Positions 55,901 through 64,000 of a DNA stretch of 64,000 bases are shown here, piece by piece. The stretch is from contig OZ020244.1 of NCBI GenBank assembly GCA_963971285.1, forward strand, positions 36,580,001 through 36,644,000. The letters run 5' to 3'. The DNA comes from Astropecten irregularis. Taxonomy: Eukaryota > Echinodermata > Asteroidea > Paxillosida > Astropectinidae. Position numbers and translations under genes: made by a program. The notes beneath the pieces are model-generated. The model was not told the DNA's origin. It saw only the letters and a list, made by a program, of their open reading frames with translations, and ran no database searches. Position 1 is the stretch's first letter, and the number at the start of each line of letters is the position of its first letter.

Positions 55901-58900
55901 GCATGAAATGAAAGCTACTCTATGTGGATTCATGTTCACTAAAGGTATGTTTGATATCACACAGACCAAGTATGAACATTCTAATGACAGGGGCTTCTAG
56001 GTCAGGGATGCATACTGATATTATCAGATAAGGCTCTCATGGCTCAGAAGAGCTGCTCCCCCTGGTGCTGACTCAACCTAGAATGAGTGGAAGTGCCTCA
56101 ACAGACTGAGAACTGGAACTGGCGGATGTAGGGTGTCTCTCAAGAAGTGGGGCTTCCAACAAACTGATGATGTGACCTGTATAATTTATGTTGCACTGAG
56201 CCACAAACTATGGAGCACCTCTTGAAGTGTCCCAATTATTGGAGCATACATTTATGCAAAGCTGAGGACCTTGCAGAGTACAATGATGTTGCTAGGAGCT
56301 GTGTCCAGTTTTGGCTGAAACACAACATCTGATGTGTGTGGACACGATAAGAAGCAGATCACATAAGGACCAGAAACGCTAAACATTTTCAAAAATCACA
56401 TACTCCTGACAGATTCATTGTCAACGGAAACACAAAAAAGAACAATACACTGAAGTTGACAAAACCTAGCTGGGTCCACAATTTGTGCAGGGAGATTGCA
56501 CACTGGCCTCCAACTTCTAAGTTGTTTGCCATTTTGGACAACAGAACAACAGTTTTTTTTTAATAACAGCTTTTCTACATAGCTCTTATGACGAAGCCAC
56601 CACATAGCTATACAGGGCAATTTGTACAGGCAATGTAAGTATATACAGATGCATGCAAAAGGAAAACTTTGATGACAAAAGACTTTTTGTCTGGTGGTAG
56701 GCCCTATACCTGATCATTTTCCTCATATAAATAAAAAAAACAATGAAATGTATAACATCTATCTATAATAAAGATTGCCTCAAACTAAATGCATGTATAT
56801 GTTGTCCTTTGAAAGTGGGCCTGAACATCTGGTTTTGCCATTTAATATTCAATCAATTAATCATCGATCTCCTGCAGAAAAAAAAGATGAAATAAAAAAT
56901 GACTTCGTGTACGCCTATACCTTCCTAGAATATTTTCATGTCATAATCAGCAGTAACACCTGGGACTGTATTTATAAGGCCAAACTGAATGACTAATGCT
57001 ATCACTGCAGCTTACCTTGATTCTGTGAACCAGTTTCCCATAATAGCAATTAATGTAGGCCAACAGGTTCCCTGCAGCAGACCGTTCAGAATCCAGAATA
57101 TTATGTAGTATGCCTTGCTGTATAGACTAATCCACTCACTCAGCGTGCCAAACATGAAAATCTGTTGAAATAAAACAATTAAATTTGCGATGTAGTGTTA
57201 ATTTTCATCAATGTATCATTATTTTGTATATCATATGTTTAGTGAAGGTTTATAGCATTATAATAAGGCAACTTTATAGTTAATACTTTGGTTTTTGTCA
57301 AAGAAATGCAGATTCATGGGCAAAAATATCCAGAGTTTTTCGGAACTAGAGATATAGGTGCTATGTGTTGCGTCTGGCCAGATGAAAGGGGCTACCTGTA
57401 CATTTTATAGATGTTGTGGCGCATCCGGGAAGGGTGGGGGGGGGGGGGGGGGGGTGTTGGAAGCATGATGGGTATAGGCATGTGCAAATCCTATTATGCG
57501 TGGATATCTCAACAATAATGAAAATTCTAAATAACTTCCTAGGGCCCTTGGGTTTTTTTGTACGTGTTGGAATTGTGCTTAAAACAAACGTTTACATGGT
57601 GTTCTTGAGGTGAAGGATATGCAGGATGGTAAGAATGTGGATAAGATATCCCTCCCCGCCAGAGACCAATAAAAGACAATGACACCATGGACCGTGTGTT
57701 GAGTGGCCTGACATAAGAGTAACGTTTATATTTGGGAAAAGTCTGTTGACCTCCGAAGTATTATACAGTATTTAAGATAATTATTATTATTTTTTGTTAT
57801 CAATGAGGGTCCAAACGTGAAGCATTTGTGGAGGAGTACATGTATGATCCAGCAGGAAGTATACTCCCCTCGTAATGGCGATTGCTTCATTGACATTTAA
57901 TTATGTATGTCCTCACTCACAAGTGAAGCAAGTATGGGAGCAAGGGAACAACCTCTCGAGAGGAGTATAGGGGGAAGTGTCGTGGCAGTATTGGAGTGCC
58001 CTTATAGGTACACTCCCCTGAAGAGTGTACCTATAAGGGCAATGTGAACATCAGAATTCTGCACCAGATGCATGCGTATTTACTGTGCGTTGTAAATTAA
58101 TGACCCGAAATTTCCCGATATTTGAGTATCTTTGGCTTTATATTTAATTTATATTTCTCTAAGCATGACACAGGCTGTTAAATTTGGTACGAGATGAACA
58201 CGTAGGGTAAAATAGCCATGATTCGGACACCTAAGCAATTTTGGATTATTTTGACCTTCTTAATGTTTGTTTCTCTCAACTATTTTCACTTATGAACAAC
58301 AAAGTGAAGTTATTATATCCAGGTTGATATTTTATGAAAGTTTTGTGTGTCCTTGAAATGAAATTGACTTGAAAAATAACCTTAATTTTAGCCATGATTC
58401 GGACACCCTGTCCATGATTCGGACACACATGAAAAAATGCTGAAAAAAACATGCCTTGCAAAATAAAATAATACCTCATCAATGCAGTGGGCAAATTATA
58501 AAGTTGCCCCCATTTATTTTCCCAAAAAAGTGTCATTTGACTGCTCAGAACTCAAAAAAGAAAATTGGTGCATGGACACATCCAGGACTTAACTTCAGAG
58601 TTTTTGAAGGCAATGCCCTGATAAAAACGGGCCATTTCGGCCATATCGTGAAATTGAACTCCATTCCGTCCGTGCGCTCCCGTGCGCACCACTCTAGTGT
58701 GTACAAAAGTCAATGGCGTAGATATTAGACTCCAGCCATTGACGAAATGAACGGCAGTCAATGGAGTGGAGTGTAAATTCGGTAGATGCCGGCATTTCTT
58801 CTAAAATGGACCATACACAAGCCACAAAATTATTTTGGCATATTTTTTAGCGACTCTGGGGGCCTGGGTAGCATAAATCAATGGAGTGTCAGAAATCATG

Positions 58901-60984
58901 GCACATATACCTTGGCTTCTGGACAAGGAAATTTATGCAAGTTCAAATTGGCAACGCAGCTCTCCATAATTTGGACCTTGATGGTATATTGATGAACAGA
59001 ATATACCAGTTTCATATAAAAAAAAAATCCTGTTAAATTTAATTAATTTCTGTGTTTTTAAATAATGCATTTTCTCACAACCCTATTTTTAACAGGGCTC
59101 TTAAGTTAAGGATCACACTTTTTTTTAACTTGAGGCTGCACCCCAATTTCCTATCAGAAAATGTGACATTTTATAATAGGAATTGGATCATGTAAAGTAT
59201 GTGGCACCGTTGTTTAGTCTTATAGGCCCTAGTGCACCTATCGGAAAGAATTCCACTGATGACCATAATTTGTGCACAACTCTATAGAACCAACAGAGGG
59301 CGTTTTGAGCAAACTGGCTTTGTACAGTTTGTAGGTAAAAGAACCCTGTAAAACTCACTTTTCAGATATTCTACGCAAGTTTTCCACACCTGAAATTGAG
59401 GTTTATCATAATTTGTATCCAATAAGTTAACTCTTGGAGGATATAATCCTTTTTCCGTAATGGTGATCAGTGGAATTCTTTCCCATTTGCATTTGCACAT
59501 TTCCGAGCATCCGAATGCTTCCGAAAACGTTGCTTCCGAAGACCTGCCGAAGATGACGTTCGTTGTGACGTCACAGGTCATTTAAATAAAGCAATAAAAT
59601 CCACTTTTTGGCTCAGGTATATACTGTTTCGTATGTTTTTCAGCGTTTCCAACCCTCTTGAAACCATTCTTAGGCGTTCCATGCGATACAATGTCAAAAT
59701 GTTGACTACAACATACATATCTGGGGCATTTTTGGTCATTACCGGATTTTTTTCTACGAAAGTAATTAAGAGTGTTCCGATAAAGCCCTAGTCGTGTGCA
59801 GCGCCACCTACCGGTGGTTCCGGGAACATTGCGTCAAGAAATATACAGTAACAGTCATCTGTGAATTTTCCATTCCCATACGATGCCCAATTTGTGAGAA
59901 AACTGAGAAAAACACTCTCAGCATTTTCAAATTTATTCACAGAAGTTTTGATCTCATCCCAAGATCAAAACTGTTTTTGACGGTGTCCGTGTAGCATCAG
60001 CAAACTTGTACCATTATTATGGGTCATTCCATTAGGTTTCGGGGAAGAGTTGCTGCTTAGAAAACTTACTGTGATTGCTGATAGGCACATGCCCCAAGAT
60101 AGGACTTTCTTTCTATCCAACCTATATGTAAAATAAAACAAACAAACAAACATAGCGCTCTATAGAATATTCATCAAAAAAGACAAACAATAACAAATGA
60201 ATAAAAATACAAAACTCGCAATGACAAAATGTAAGGCAGTCTTTCAAATAATCATTTTAACTTACTACTTTTACTATCTACAATAGCAAATTTGGTTGCA
60301 TTAGATGAGAGTATATATAAAGACCAATTAAATATGAGATTATTATTTTTTTCTTTCTGGTAAAAGTAATGACACCAAGGATTCCTTAAAAGCGCCCTAG
60401 GCACTGTAGATGGAAAGCCTGATGAAACCTTTTATGGAAAAATGATGAGAAGAAGATACAGTTTTAGAGGTGGGAGAAAAACCCCAGAAAAACCCATGAA
60501 ATCAGGTAGGGACTGAAACCCAATCCACTTGTGAACCGAGCCGGACTTGAACCCGGTCCGCAGAGGTGAAAGACGAGGAAAGAACCGCTACGCCAACCTG
60601 CCTCCCTAATTATATGATAACCCCGCCGTGGTTACGCATAAATGAATAATGAATGTATAATTACCTATCTCCCAGCATGCCGCTGACATACAGACCAATT
60701 GCATATGAGATTGAATGTTAGCCCCGCCCTTGTTACGCATAAATGAATGTATAATTACCTATCTCCAAGCATGCCGCTGACATACAGACCAATTGCATAT
60801 GAGATTAAATGATAGCCCCGCCCTTGTTAAAAATTTATATATGAATGTGTAATTACATATCTCCCAGCATGCCACTGACATACAGACCAATTGCATATGA
60901 GACAAGGAAGACCGTATCCAGGATAACGAAGAAGACTTCCACTTCATCTGCATTCTCAAGGAATGGATGCACAAGGTTTTTCAC
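49900..60984 (-). CDS. SLC37A3-like: SLC37A3 orthologue (sugar phosphate exchanger 3, MFS), partial at the N-terminus, 12 exons seen
   Basis: Twelve exons join in phase into 1269 coding bases, the last 422 residues of a major facilitator protein; human SLC37A3 is 494. Family blocks in order are GMLGD.LDRKKVLSWGM (MFS motif A, loop 2-3), FMFGTLSEW, QGTCWPTLIAIMGNWF, RGLVFGIWTSCQSVGNIMG, an acidic loop of about residues 168-205, YACLKLVNYAIFFWLPY, FYDIGGIFGG, VVSADLGQQ and TGIIDGTGTMGAAIGQ. The last is closer to SLC37A3 than to my recall of SLC37A1/A2. SLC37 proteins are multi-pass ER (or lysosomal) membrane transporters. Phosphate-linked glucose-6-phosphate exchange is shown for A1, A2 and A4; SLC37A3 with ATRAID has been linked to bisphosphonate release from lysosomes. 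Transport here is inferred. TM1 and the start codon lie outside the identified exons. Confidence 0.93.
50209..50430 (+). repeat. repeat E, copy 2
   Basis: GTGTCGATCCCGGGGGGGAT, ATCCCCCCAATATTTTGAGG and TTTTTAAATGCTCTAAAATG match 46452-46750. Confidence 0.7.
50820..50885 (-). CDS. SLC37A3-like: SLC37A3-like exon: last membrane segment
   Basis: A 66-bp exon encoding IIVPVLQMNYGWPSVFYFLV, matching the GW.WVFYF segment of SLC37A3. Acceptor tctag, donor GTAAGT. Confidence 0.9.
50922..51178. mobile_element. hAT-like MITE (CAGGGGCGGATC termini)
   Basis: CAGGGGCGGATCAGGATCC and GGATCCGCCGCTG are inverted ends around an interior with GGGTGGCGTGGAAAT and T/C-rich tracts. It lies just beyond an SLC37A3-like exon. 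No clear target duplication. Confidence 0.7.
51323..51522 (-). CDS. SLC37A3-like: SLC37A3-like exon: SADLG and DGTG motifs
   Basis: Encodes a membrane segment, then SSVVSADLGQQDAIKGN and EALATVTGIIDGTGTMGAA. The EALATVTGI.DGTG block is diagnostic for SLC37A3. Acceptor tttcag, donor GTAAAA. Confidence 0.95.
52085..52205 (+). mobile_element. tRNA-module SINE, family 1, without head
   Basis: The best-preserved module: A-box GATAGCTCAGTTGGCAAGAG, B-box GGTCGCTGGTTCGAATCC, tail TCAATTTTTCTTTGTTCACT. It lacks the CCA-end acceptor pairing of a real tRNA. Confidence 0.8.
52270..52440. mobile_element. piggyBac-like MITE fragment
   Basis: CTTTGGTAGCATACCAAAAC, AGAAATCTTCACAGATTTAC and TTCTGCCTGAAATGCCAG match the family's right half. 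Confidence 0.7.
52495..52596 (-). CDS. SLC37A3-like: SLC37A3-like exon: second-half motif A
   Basis: Encodes GGILGGLISDCMGIRSPVV, then a membrane segment ending in GYR. It corresponds to SLC37A3 GGTLQGFISDVLQKRAPV. Acceptor tacag, donor GTAAGA. Confidence 0.93.
53330..53471 (-). CDS. SLC37A3-like: SLC37A3-like exon: YACLKLVNY..FFWLP
   Basis: Encodes YACLKLVNYAIFFWLPYML, then SDKISMFYDIGGIFG, nearly identical to SLC37A3 in these blocks. Acceptor cctag, donor GTAAGG, phase 1. Confidence 0.95.
53862..53977 (-). CDS. SLC37A3-like: SLC37A3-like exon: acidic loop and TM7 start
   Basis: Encodes an Asp/Ser-rich loop (DGDGSVSGDDDNDSYSDLD), then EAIGFVQALILPGVAL, matching SLC37A3 KAISFYQACCLPGVIPY. 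Acceptor ctgcag, donor GTGAGT. Confidence 0.92.
54239..54289 (-). CDS. SLC37A3-like: SLC37A3-like exon: cytoplasmic loop, part 1
   Basis: A 51-bp exon encoding LPHVLGGETEETELKK, the start of the variable central loop. Acceptor ttcag; the donor GTTTGA is weak. Phase fits both sides, and its length divisible by three means it could be skipped in frame. Confidence 0.72.
54411..54612 (+). mobile_element. tRNA-module SINE-like element, family 1, with head
   Basis: Head CATGTACCCTGTCTCAGATT and GCAGCATTTGCTGCG, then TGGCTTCTGACTGCAAAATC, AATTGACTATTAGGGACACT, A-box AGTTGGTAGAGCGCCGGTAC and B-box GAGGTTTGAATCCC. Confidence 0.8.
54625..54740 (-). repeat. dispersed repeat C copy
   Basis: AGTAATAAACTGCTGCAAAC, AATAATGACCTGAAATTTAT and GTTAGGAGGACCTGACATGT, directly after the SINE. 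Confidence 0.75.
54793..54877 (-). CDS. SLC37A3-like: SLC37A3-like exon: TM6 region
   Basis: Encodes FAFLTTASILFICGVIMY, then IIPSPKEL, aligning with SLC37A3 YAFLVTASVQFAGG and the SPEEIGL segment. Acceptor catag, donor GTAAGT. Confidence 0.92.
55040..55560 (-). repeat. tandem array of four decayed copies of the SLC37A3-like exon at 55572-55665
   Basis: Units of about 121-134 bases, each with an exon-like part (about 55441-55519, 55308-55388, 55185-55262, 55050-55135) and intron. The three nearest share a 13-base deletion relative to the exon: GGATC runs straight into AGTC, skipping TGGACCTCCTGTC. They therefore derive from one already deleted copy. Their donors are degraded (TATGAG followed by TTGATT). 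Confidence 0.88.
55572..55665 (-). CDS. SLC37A3-like: SLC37A3-like exon: RG..FG.W..C.SVGN motif
   Basis: Encodes GLVFGIWTSCQSVGNIMG, then a membrane segment to NQGYE, matching SLC37A3 RGVVFGLWSACASVGNILG. Acceptor tttcag, donor GTGAGT. Four decayed copies of this exon follow downstream in the intron. Confidence 0.94.
56085..56332 (+). pseudogene. 3' end of a decayed non-LTR retrotransposon ORF2
   Basis: Translation from 56097 gives LNRLRTGTGGCRVSLKKWGF, then after a frameshift TEPQTMEHLLKCPNYW, DLAEYNDVARS and a TGA at 56330-56332. This is the C-terminal signature (RTG.G.C...L.KWG..., QTMEHLL.CP) seen past the reverse transcriptase of jockey/CR1-like elements. Only about 80 residues survive and the frame is broken, so it is not functional. 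It sits in an SLC37A3-like intron, antisense to the gene. Confidence 0.82.
57016..57161 (-). CDS. SLC37A3-like: SLC37A3-like exon: TM3-TM4
   Basis: Encodes IFMFGTLSEW, then YYIIFWILNGLLQGTCWP and IAIMGNWFTES. The LLQ..GWP and MGNWF blocks are SLC37 hallmarks. Acceptor aacag, donor GTAAGC, phase 2. Confidence 0.94.
57998..58040. repeat. perfect 18-bp inverted repeat with 7-base loop
   Basis: GCCCTTATAGGTACACTC, loop CCCTGAA, then the exact reverse complement GAGTGTACCTATAAGGGC. It lies in an SLC37A3-like intron. Confidence 0.97.
58212..58430. repeat. CCATGATTCGGACAC repeats
   Basis: The 15-mer occurs at about 58217, 58392 and 58411. Short dispersed motif of unknown origin. Confidence 0.8.
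59230..59485. mobile_element. inverted-repeat element
   Basis: GGAAAGAATTCCACTGATGA on the left pairs with ATCAGTGGAATTCTTTCC on the right, about 210 bases apart. A short minus-strand ORF overlaps it but matches no family I know. Confidence 0.55.
59835..59985. mobile_element. piggyBac-like MITE fragment
   Basis: ATACAGTAACAGTCATCTGT, ATTCCCATACGATGCCCA and GATCAAAACTGTTTTTG match the family interior. Confidence 0.6.
60070..60121 (-). CDS. SLC37A3-like: SLC37A3-like exon: motif A and TM3 start
   Basis: A 52-bp exon encoding LDRKKVLSWGMCLSAIT, matching SLC37A3 LNLRWVLSFGMC. Acceptor tatag, donor GTAAGT; its first base completes the split codon after GD. Confidence 0.9.
60355..60612 (-). mobile_element. 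tRNA-derived SINE, family 3
   Basis: On the minus strand: AGGTTGGCGTAGCGGTTC (A-box side) and GGACCGGGTTCAAGTCCGG (B-box), then TTTCAGTCCCTACCTGATTT and a body ending AGTGCCTAGGGCGCTTTTAA. Inserted beside the exon copies at 60659. Confidence 0.75.
60659..60806 (-). repeat. two extra tandem copies of the 3' end of the preceding exon plus intron
   Basis: Near-identical copies of the exon end (TCTCATATGCAATTGG through GGCATGCTGGGAGATA) and about 47 bases of the following intron, ending at donors near 60757 and 60663. The spacing from the exon is about 98 then 94 bases. Neither copy has an AG acceptor at its 5' edge, and reading through from the real exon meets TAA directly, so they look like non-coding exon relics with orphan donors. 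Confidence 0.88.
60857..60984 (-). CDS. SLC37A3-like: SLC37A3-like first exon in window
   Basis: Encodes VKNLVHPFLENADEVEVFFV, then a membrane segment ending SGMLGD. Acceptor acttcag. The donor is ATAT|GTAATT, giving Met where SLC37A3 has Arg after GD (motif A). The last 47 or so bases and the adjoining intron recur twice downstream at about 95-bp spacing, there with ATAG|GTAATT. Confidence 0.88.
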
Positions 60985-61025
60985 CTGAAGTCATGTGACA
61001 TAAAGAGGAAGTTTACAATTAAATG

Positions 61026-61340
61026 TAATATAATACTTTGTTTTTTGTCGAAGAAAATGCAAATTCATGCGCAAAAATAGAAAGAAGGATACAGCAACAG
61101 TCGTCTGTGAAATTTCAGAAAAAAAACATCTTTTCAATTATATTTTTTATCTTTAAGTTAAAGATAAAGTTAATATTAATTTTTTTGGGGGGGAGGTTAT
61201 TGGTTTTACTCTTTTCTTGATGAATACAGAAATTTCAGGCAGAACAACTTGAAAGATGTGTTTCTACCATCACCATCTTATCCAGTGTAAGTTATAGGGT
61301 TTCAGTATGCTACCAAAGCATGATAGTACTTTTAAGCGTA
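61026..61340. mobile_element. piggyBac-like MITE, decayed
   Basis: Starts TAATATAATACTTTG and ends ACCAAAGCATGATAGTACTT; the interior has GGATACAGCAACAGTCGTCT. Confidence 0.7.
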
Positions 61341-61382
61341 TTGTGTGCATTCTATATAGCATTGCTCATGCTGGTGTTTTAA

Positions 61383-61545
61383 AGGTAACTTCATACTTTG
61401 GTTTTGCCAAAGAAATACAGATTATGGGTAAAAACATCAAGAAAGATACAGTATAAACACTTGGTCATCTGAGAAATTTCCAGTCCCATACTGTGCCTAC
61501 TTTTTGAGGTATTTTCAAACATATTCAAAGGAGTTTTGATATCCC
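61383..61545. mobile_element. piggyBac-like MITE, truncated by SINE tail
   Basis: TTAA at 61379-61382, then AGGTAACTTCATACTTTGGT; breaks off at GAGTTTTGATATCCCTGTA, where SINE family 2 sequence begins. Confidence 0.7.
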
Positions 61546-61665
61546 TGTATACTCCCCAGGGAGCTGAGATTGTTTCAGGTAATGTTCATGGCCCGATCAC
61601 CAGGGATAATAACAGCGTAAAGCGTTGTGATAACACCTGTGTAAGAAAGCTATATAAATGCCTTC
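61545..61665 (+). mobile_element. SINE family 2 tail fragment
   Basis: TACTCCCCAGGGAGCTGAGA, ACCAGGGATAATAACAGCG and AGCTATATAAATGCC. The same tail body occurs at 11925 and 16665. Confidence 0.8.
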
Positions 61666-62291
61666 ATCAATTATTATTTTCCTTTATTAAAAGCAAGTAC
61701 ACTTGTTGCATTGTTTGACCAGCTGTGACCATTGTGTATTTTAATAATATTGTGTATTTTGTTTCCGTTAAAATTAACTAATTTGTTGTCTTCTTGAAAT
61801 TTCTGTTAATAAACCGAAATGATATTAAATGTTGTGTATTTTTGTCTGTTAGAAATTCAATTAACTTGTTGGCTTTATGATATTTATATTAATAAACAAA
61901 CAATAAAAACGCAATACCAAGGTGTATGATGTTGATTTAAATTCCACTTATCCCATGAAATTAATTATGAATACATTTAATTATTACAAATAAGTTGGAG
62001 TGGAGATTTAGGGGGACTTAAAAGGAATGTATGTACTTGGGAGAAATTGCTTTTGTACTTTACTGCATGCCCAGATTTTGGTCACAGATAAATTTGGACA
62101 ATCCTGTATTTAAAACAACACAGCCTTGTATCGCATTTAACTGTTGTAAATACATGAACCTGCAGATAAAGACAAAGTTGTTATAAGTAATCACAAGCTG
62201 TAAGCTTGGCAAATACTCTGTCAGTGACTGGTAATGCTTTTTGTATTAATTAAATCTATTAAATTCTGGTTGAGCAGGATTTCGTGCTTAA

Positions 62292-62647
62292 AGGTAACAT
62301 CTTCACACTTTGGTAGCATACCAAAACAAAACTTTTCACCGATTTGCCTATAACTTTACTTGACCCATACAGGGTAAAAAGATGGTGATTGTAGAAACAT
62401 ACTGTTCACATTTCTTTGCCTGAAATGCTGTATTTATCCAGAAAAGAGTCAAACTAGTTGATCCAAAACAGTTTTGATCTCAGGGTGATAAAAACTCCTG
62501 TGAATAGATTTGAAAATACCTTGAAAGTTTTTCAGTTTTCTCAAAAAGTGGGCACCGTATAGGACTGGAAATTTCAAAGATGACTGTTACTGTATCTTTC
62601 TTTAAATGTTCTGCTCATGTCAAAAACCAAAGTACGAAGTTATACCA
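62292..62647. mobile_element. piggyBac-like MITE, near full length, TTAA flanks
   Basis: TTAA (62288-62291), then AGGTAACATC and CACTTTGGTAGCATACC; ends ACCAAAGTACGAAGTTATAC, then CATTAA. 356 bases. Confidence 0.8.
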
Positions 62648-64000
62648 TTAATCAACAGCTAGATGAGCATTATAATTGTAAAGGATGACAGTTGTAAATT
62701 ATTCTCAGTTCCAGACCAACCATGCTTACATATCATATTCTGTTTGTCTGTATAGATTCTTTACTGGAGGTCATATTTATGCAAACATTGATCATGATAT
62801 CATTGTGTGCATGTCAATGTGTGTAGGTTGCCATTGTATACTGTTGACGTCAGATATCACTTGGTAAACTTGGGGATTTTCAAGTGGAGTTGAGGTCGGA
62901 AATTGTGCTAAACACATCTAGAATGGACAATGAACAGTGTTTGGTTGTCCTGATATAAACAGTATAAAGTAAAGGTCACATTTGAGTAAATCATGCAAAA
63001 TGGTAAACCAAAAATAAAATGACCTGTGATTATCAATGCAAAAACCAGAAGTTCTGATTCTGATAAATATCTTCTCTAACTGGAATGGATGGCACTGTGA
63101 TTCCACTTTTTGTGTATAAAAGTCTGTCAATGGAATAATTTCCATGTTGAATTATGAAAAAACAATGAACAAAAAATATTACTGTTTAGATAGGTGCAAA
63201 TCTGACAGATGTTATACGATATTTAAGCTTACAGTTCCACAAAATTGAGAAGTTTTCCTATTCTCAGCTAAAAAACCAATGGGAACTTCAGCTATATAGT
63301 AATTTATTTATTTCAAGCCCGACATTCAATGTTTTTTTAGCCATTCTGTGGTCTGATCTCAAGCATAGTTCTGATGATGATACCCTTGATACCTTTAGTA
63401 GGCTGGTCATTATATATGCACAAAATACAGTAAAATTAACGAACATATTTAACATAATATATTATGTACATATATTTTATATATATTTCCAATAAAACAA
63501 TAAAACGAAAAAATTATGCATCAAAATATCAACACCAGCTGTTGTTTCATGATTACTAATTACTATGTAAATTATAAGCATGTACAATTTAGAAATTCAG
63601 TGTATACGCAAAACAATGAATCAACTGAAATTATAAATACAATCTCATGGGAAAAATTGAACATTTCTGAGAAATTAATATCAAAATTTGATATAAAATC
63701 AAAATGGCAGCCATTTTTTTAAAACCAAGGATGTGAGTGGCCACAAACATGATAAAACACCAAGCAAAACGCTCAAATTGAAAAGTTCTGATACCTTTTT
63801 ACAGAGCAGTTGGACAAAAAAGGTGAAATTCTGAGTTAAAATATAAAAAAAACCCAGGAAATCCGATAAACAAAATCTTAATTTCTCACATCCCTGTTAA
63901 ACACTGAATTCTACTGCATGAAAGTATTATGATAACCAAGCACTACAAATGAATAAATGACCAACAAACAAAATGACTGATAATCTAAATGAAGAAGTAA

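Larger units (their letters stand above)
60985..64000 (-). other. intron or 5' flank of SLC37A3-like gene
   Basis: No exon encoding the missing N-terminus (TM1) was recognised. Apart from the MITEs and the SINE tail, 62660-64000 is A/T-rich with no feature I can support. Confidence 0.6.

Noticed and set aside
60659-60806. Exon copies as mutually exclusive alternative exons
   Set aside because: They lack the 5' part of the exon and an acceptor at their left edge, and read-through from the real exon meets a stop at once.

Overview
The window is eukaryotic (metazoan) DNA. It holds two multi-exon genes with GT..AG introns, kilobases of A+T-rich non-coding sequence, tRNA-derived SINEs, several MITE families and long minisatellites. 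Both genes encode recognisable animal orthologues. The repeat landscape (palindromic MITEs, many ACATGTAC-type motifs, SINE tails ending in tatataaatgcc) points to a marine invertebrate deuterostome. An echinoderm, perhaps a sea star, is my best guess, but this rests on memory of repeat style, not on a search.

Both genes lie on the minus strand, one behind the other. Gene 1 (39217 down to 4032) is an orthologue of vertebrate FAM120A/B/C (constitutive coactivator of PPAR-gamma-like). I could join 17 coding exons with matching phases and canonical GT/AG sites into an uninterrupted reading frame of 1069 residues. Its first intron is about 22 kb (16611-38766) and carries no gene I can recognise. 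Gene 2 (49900 upward past 60984) is an orthologue of SLC37A3 (sugar phosphate exchanger 3, major facilitator superfamily). I could join 12 coding exons giving the last 422 residues; the N-terminal exon(s) lie beyond the right edge or were not recognised. The two genes are separated by about 10.7 kb packed with MITEs.

Layout: 1-4031, 3' flank of gene 1; 4032-16610, exons 17 to 2 of gene 1 with introns full of SINEs, MITEs and two minisatellites (4625-5275 and 13185-13420); 16611-38766, intron 1 with a 20-bp minisatellite (28128-28568) and a 1.5-kb G-rich minisatellite (32515-34035); 38767-39217, exon 1, followed by the promoter region; 39231-49899, intergenic, with a piggyBac-like MITE burst, a hAT-like MITE with a perfect 8-bp target duplication, and a 1.2-kb 21-bp minisatellite just past the end of gene 2; 49900-60984, gene 2 exons; 60985-64000, upstream intron or flank of gene 2.

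The most unusual observations are in gene 2. Two different exons have been tandemly copied, together with adjoining intron, into the intron just downstream, giving decaying arrays of orphan exon pieces. In one of them the copies keep a better splice donor and the family-typical arginine that the apparently used exon has lost. A second oddity is a 21-bp minisatellite unit shared, in opposite orientation, by two arrays 35 kb apart. No prokaryotic genes, CRISPR arrays, rRNA genes or intact transposase or reverse transcriptase genes were seen.
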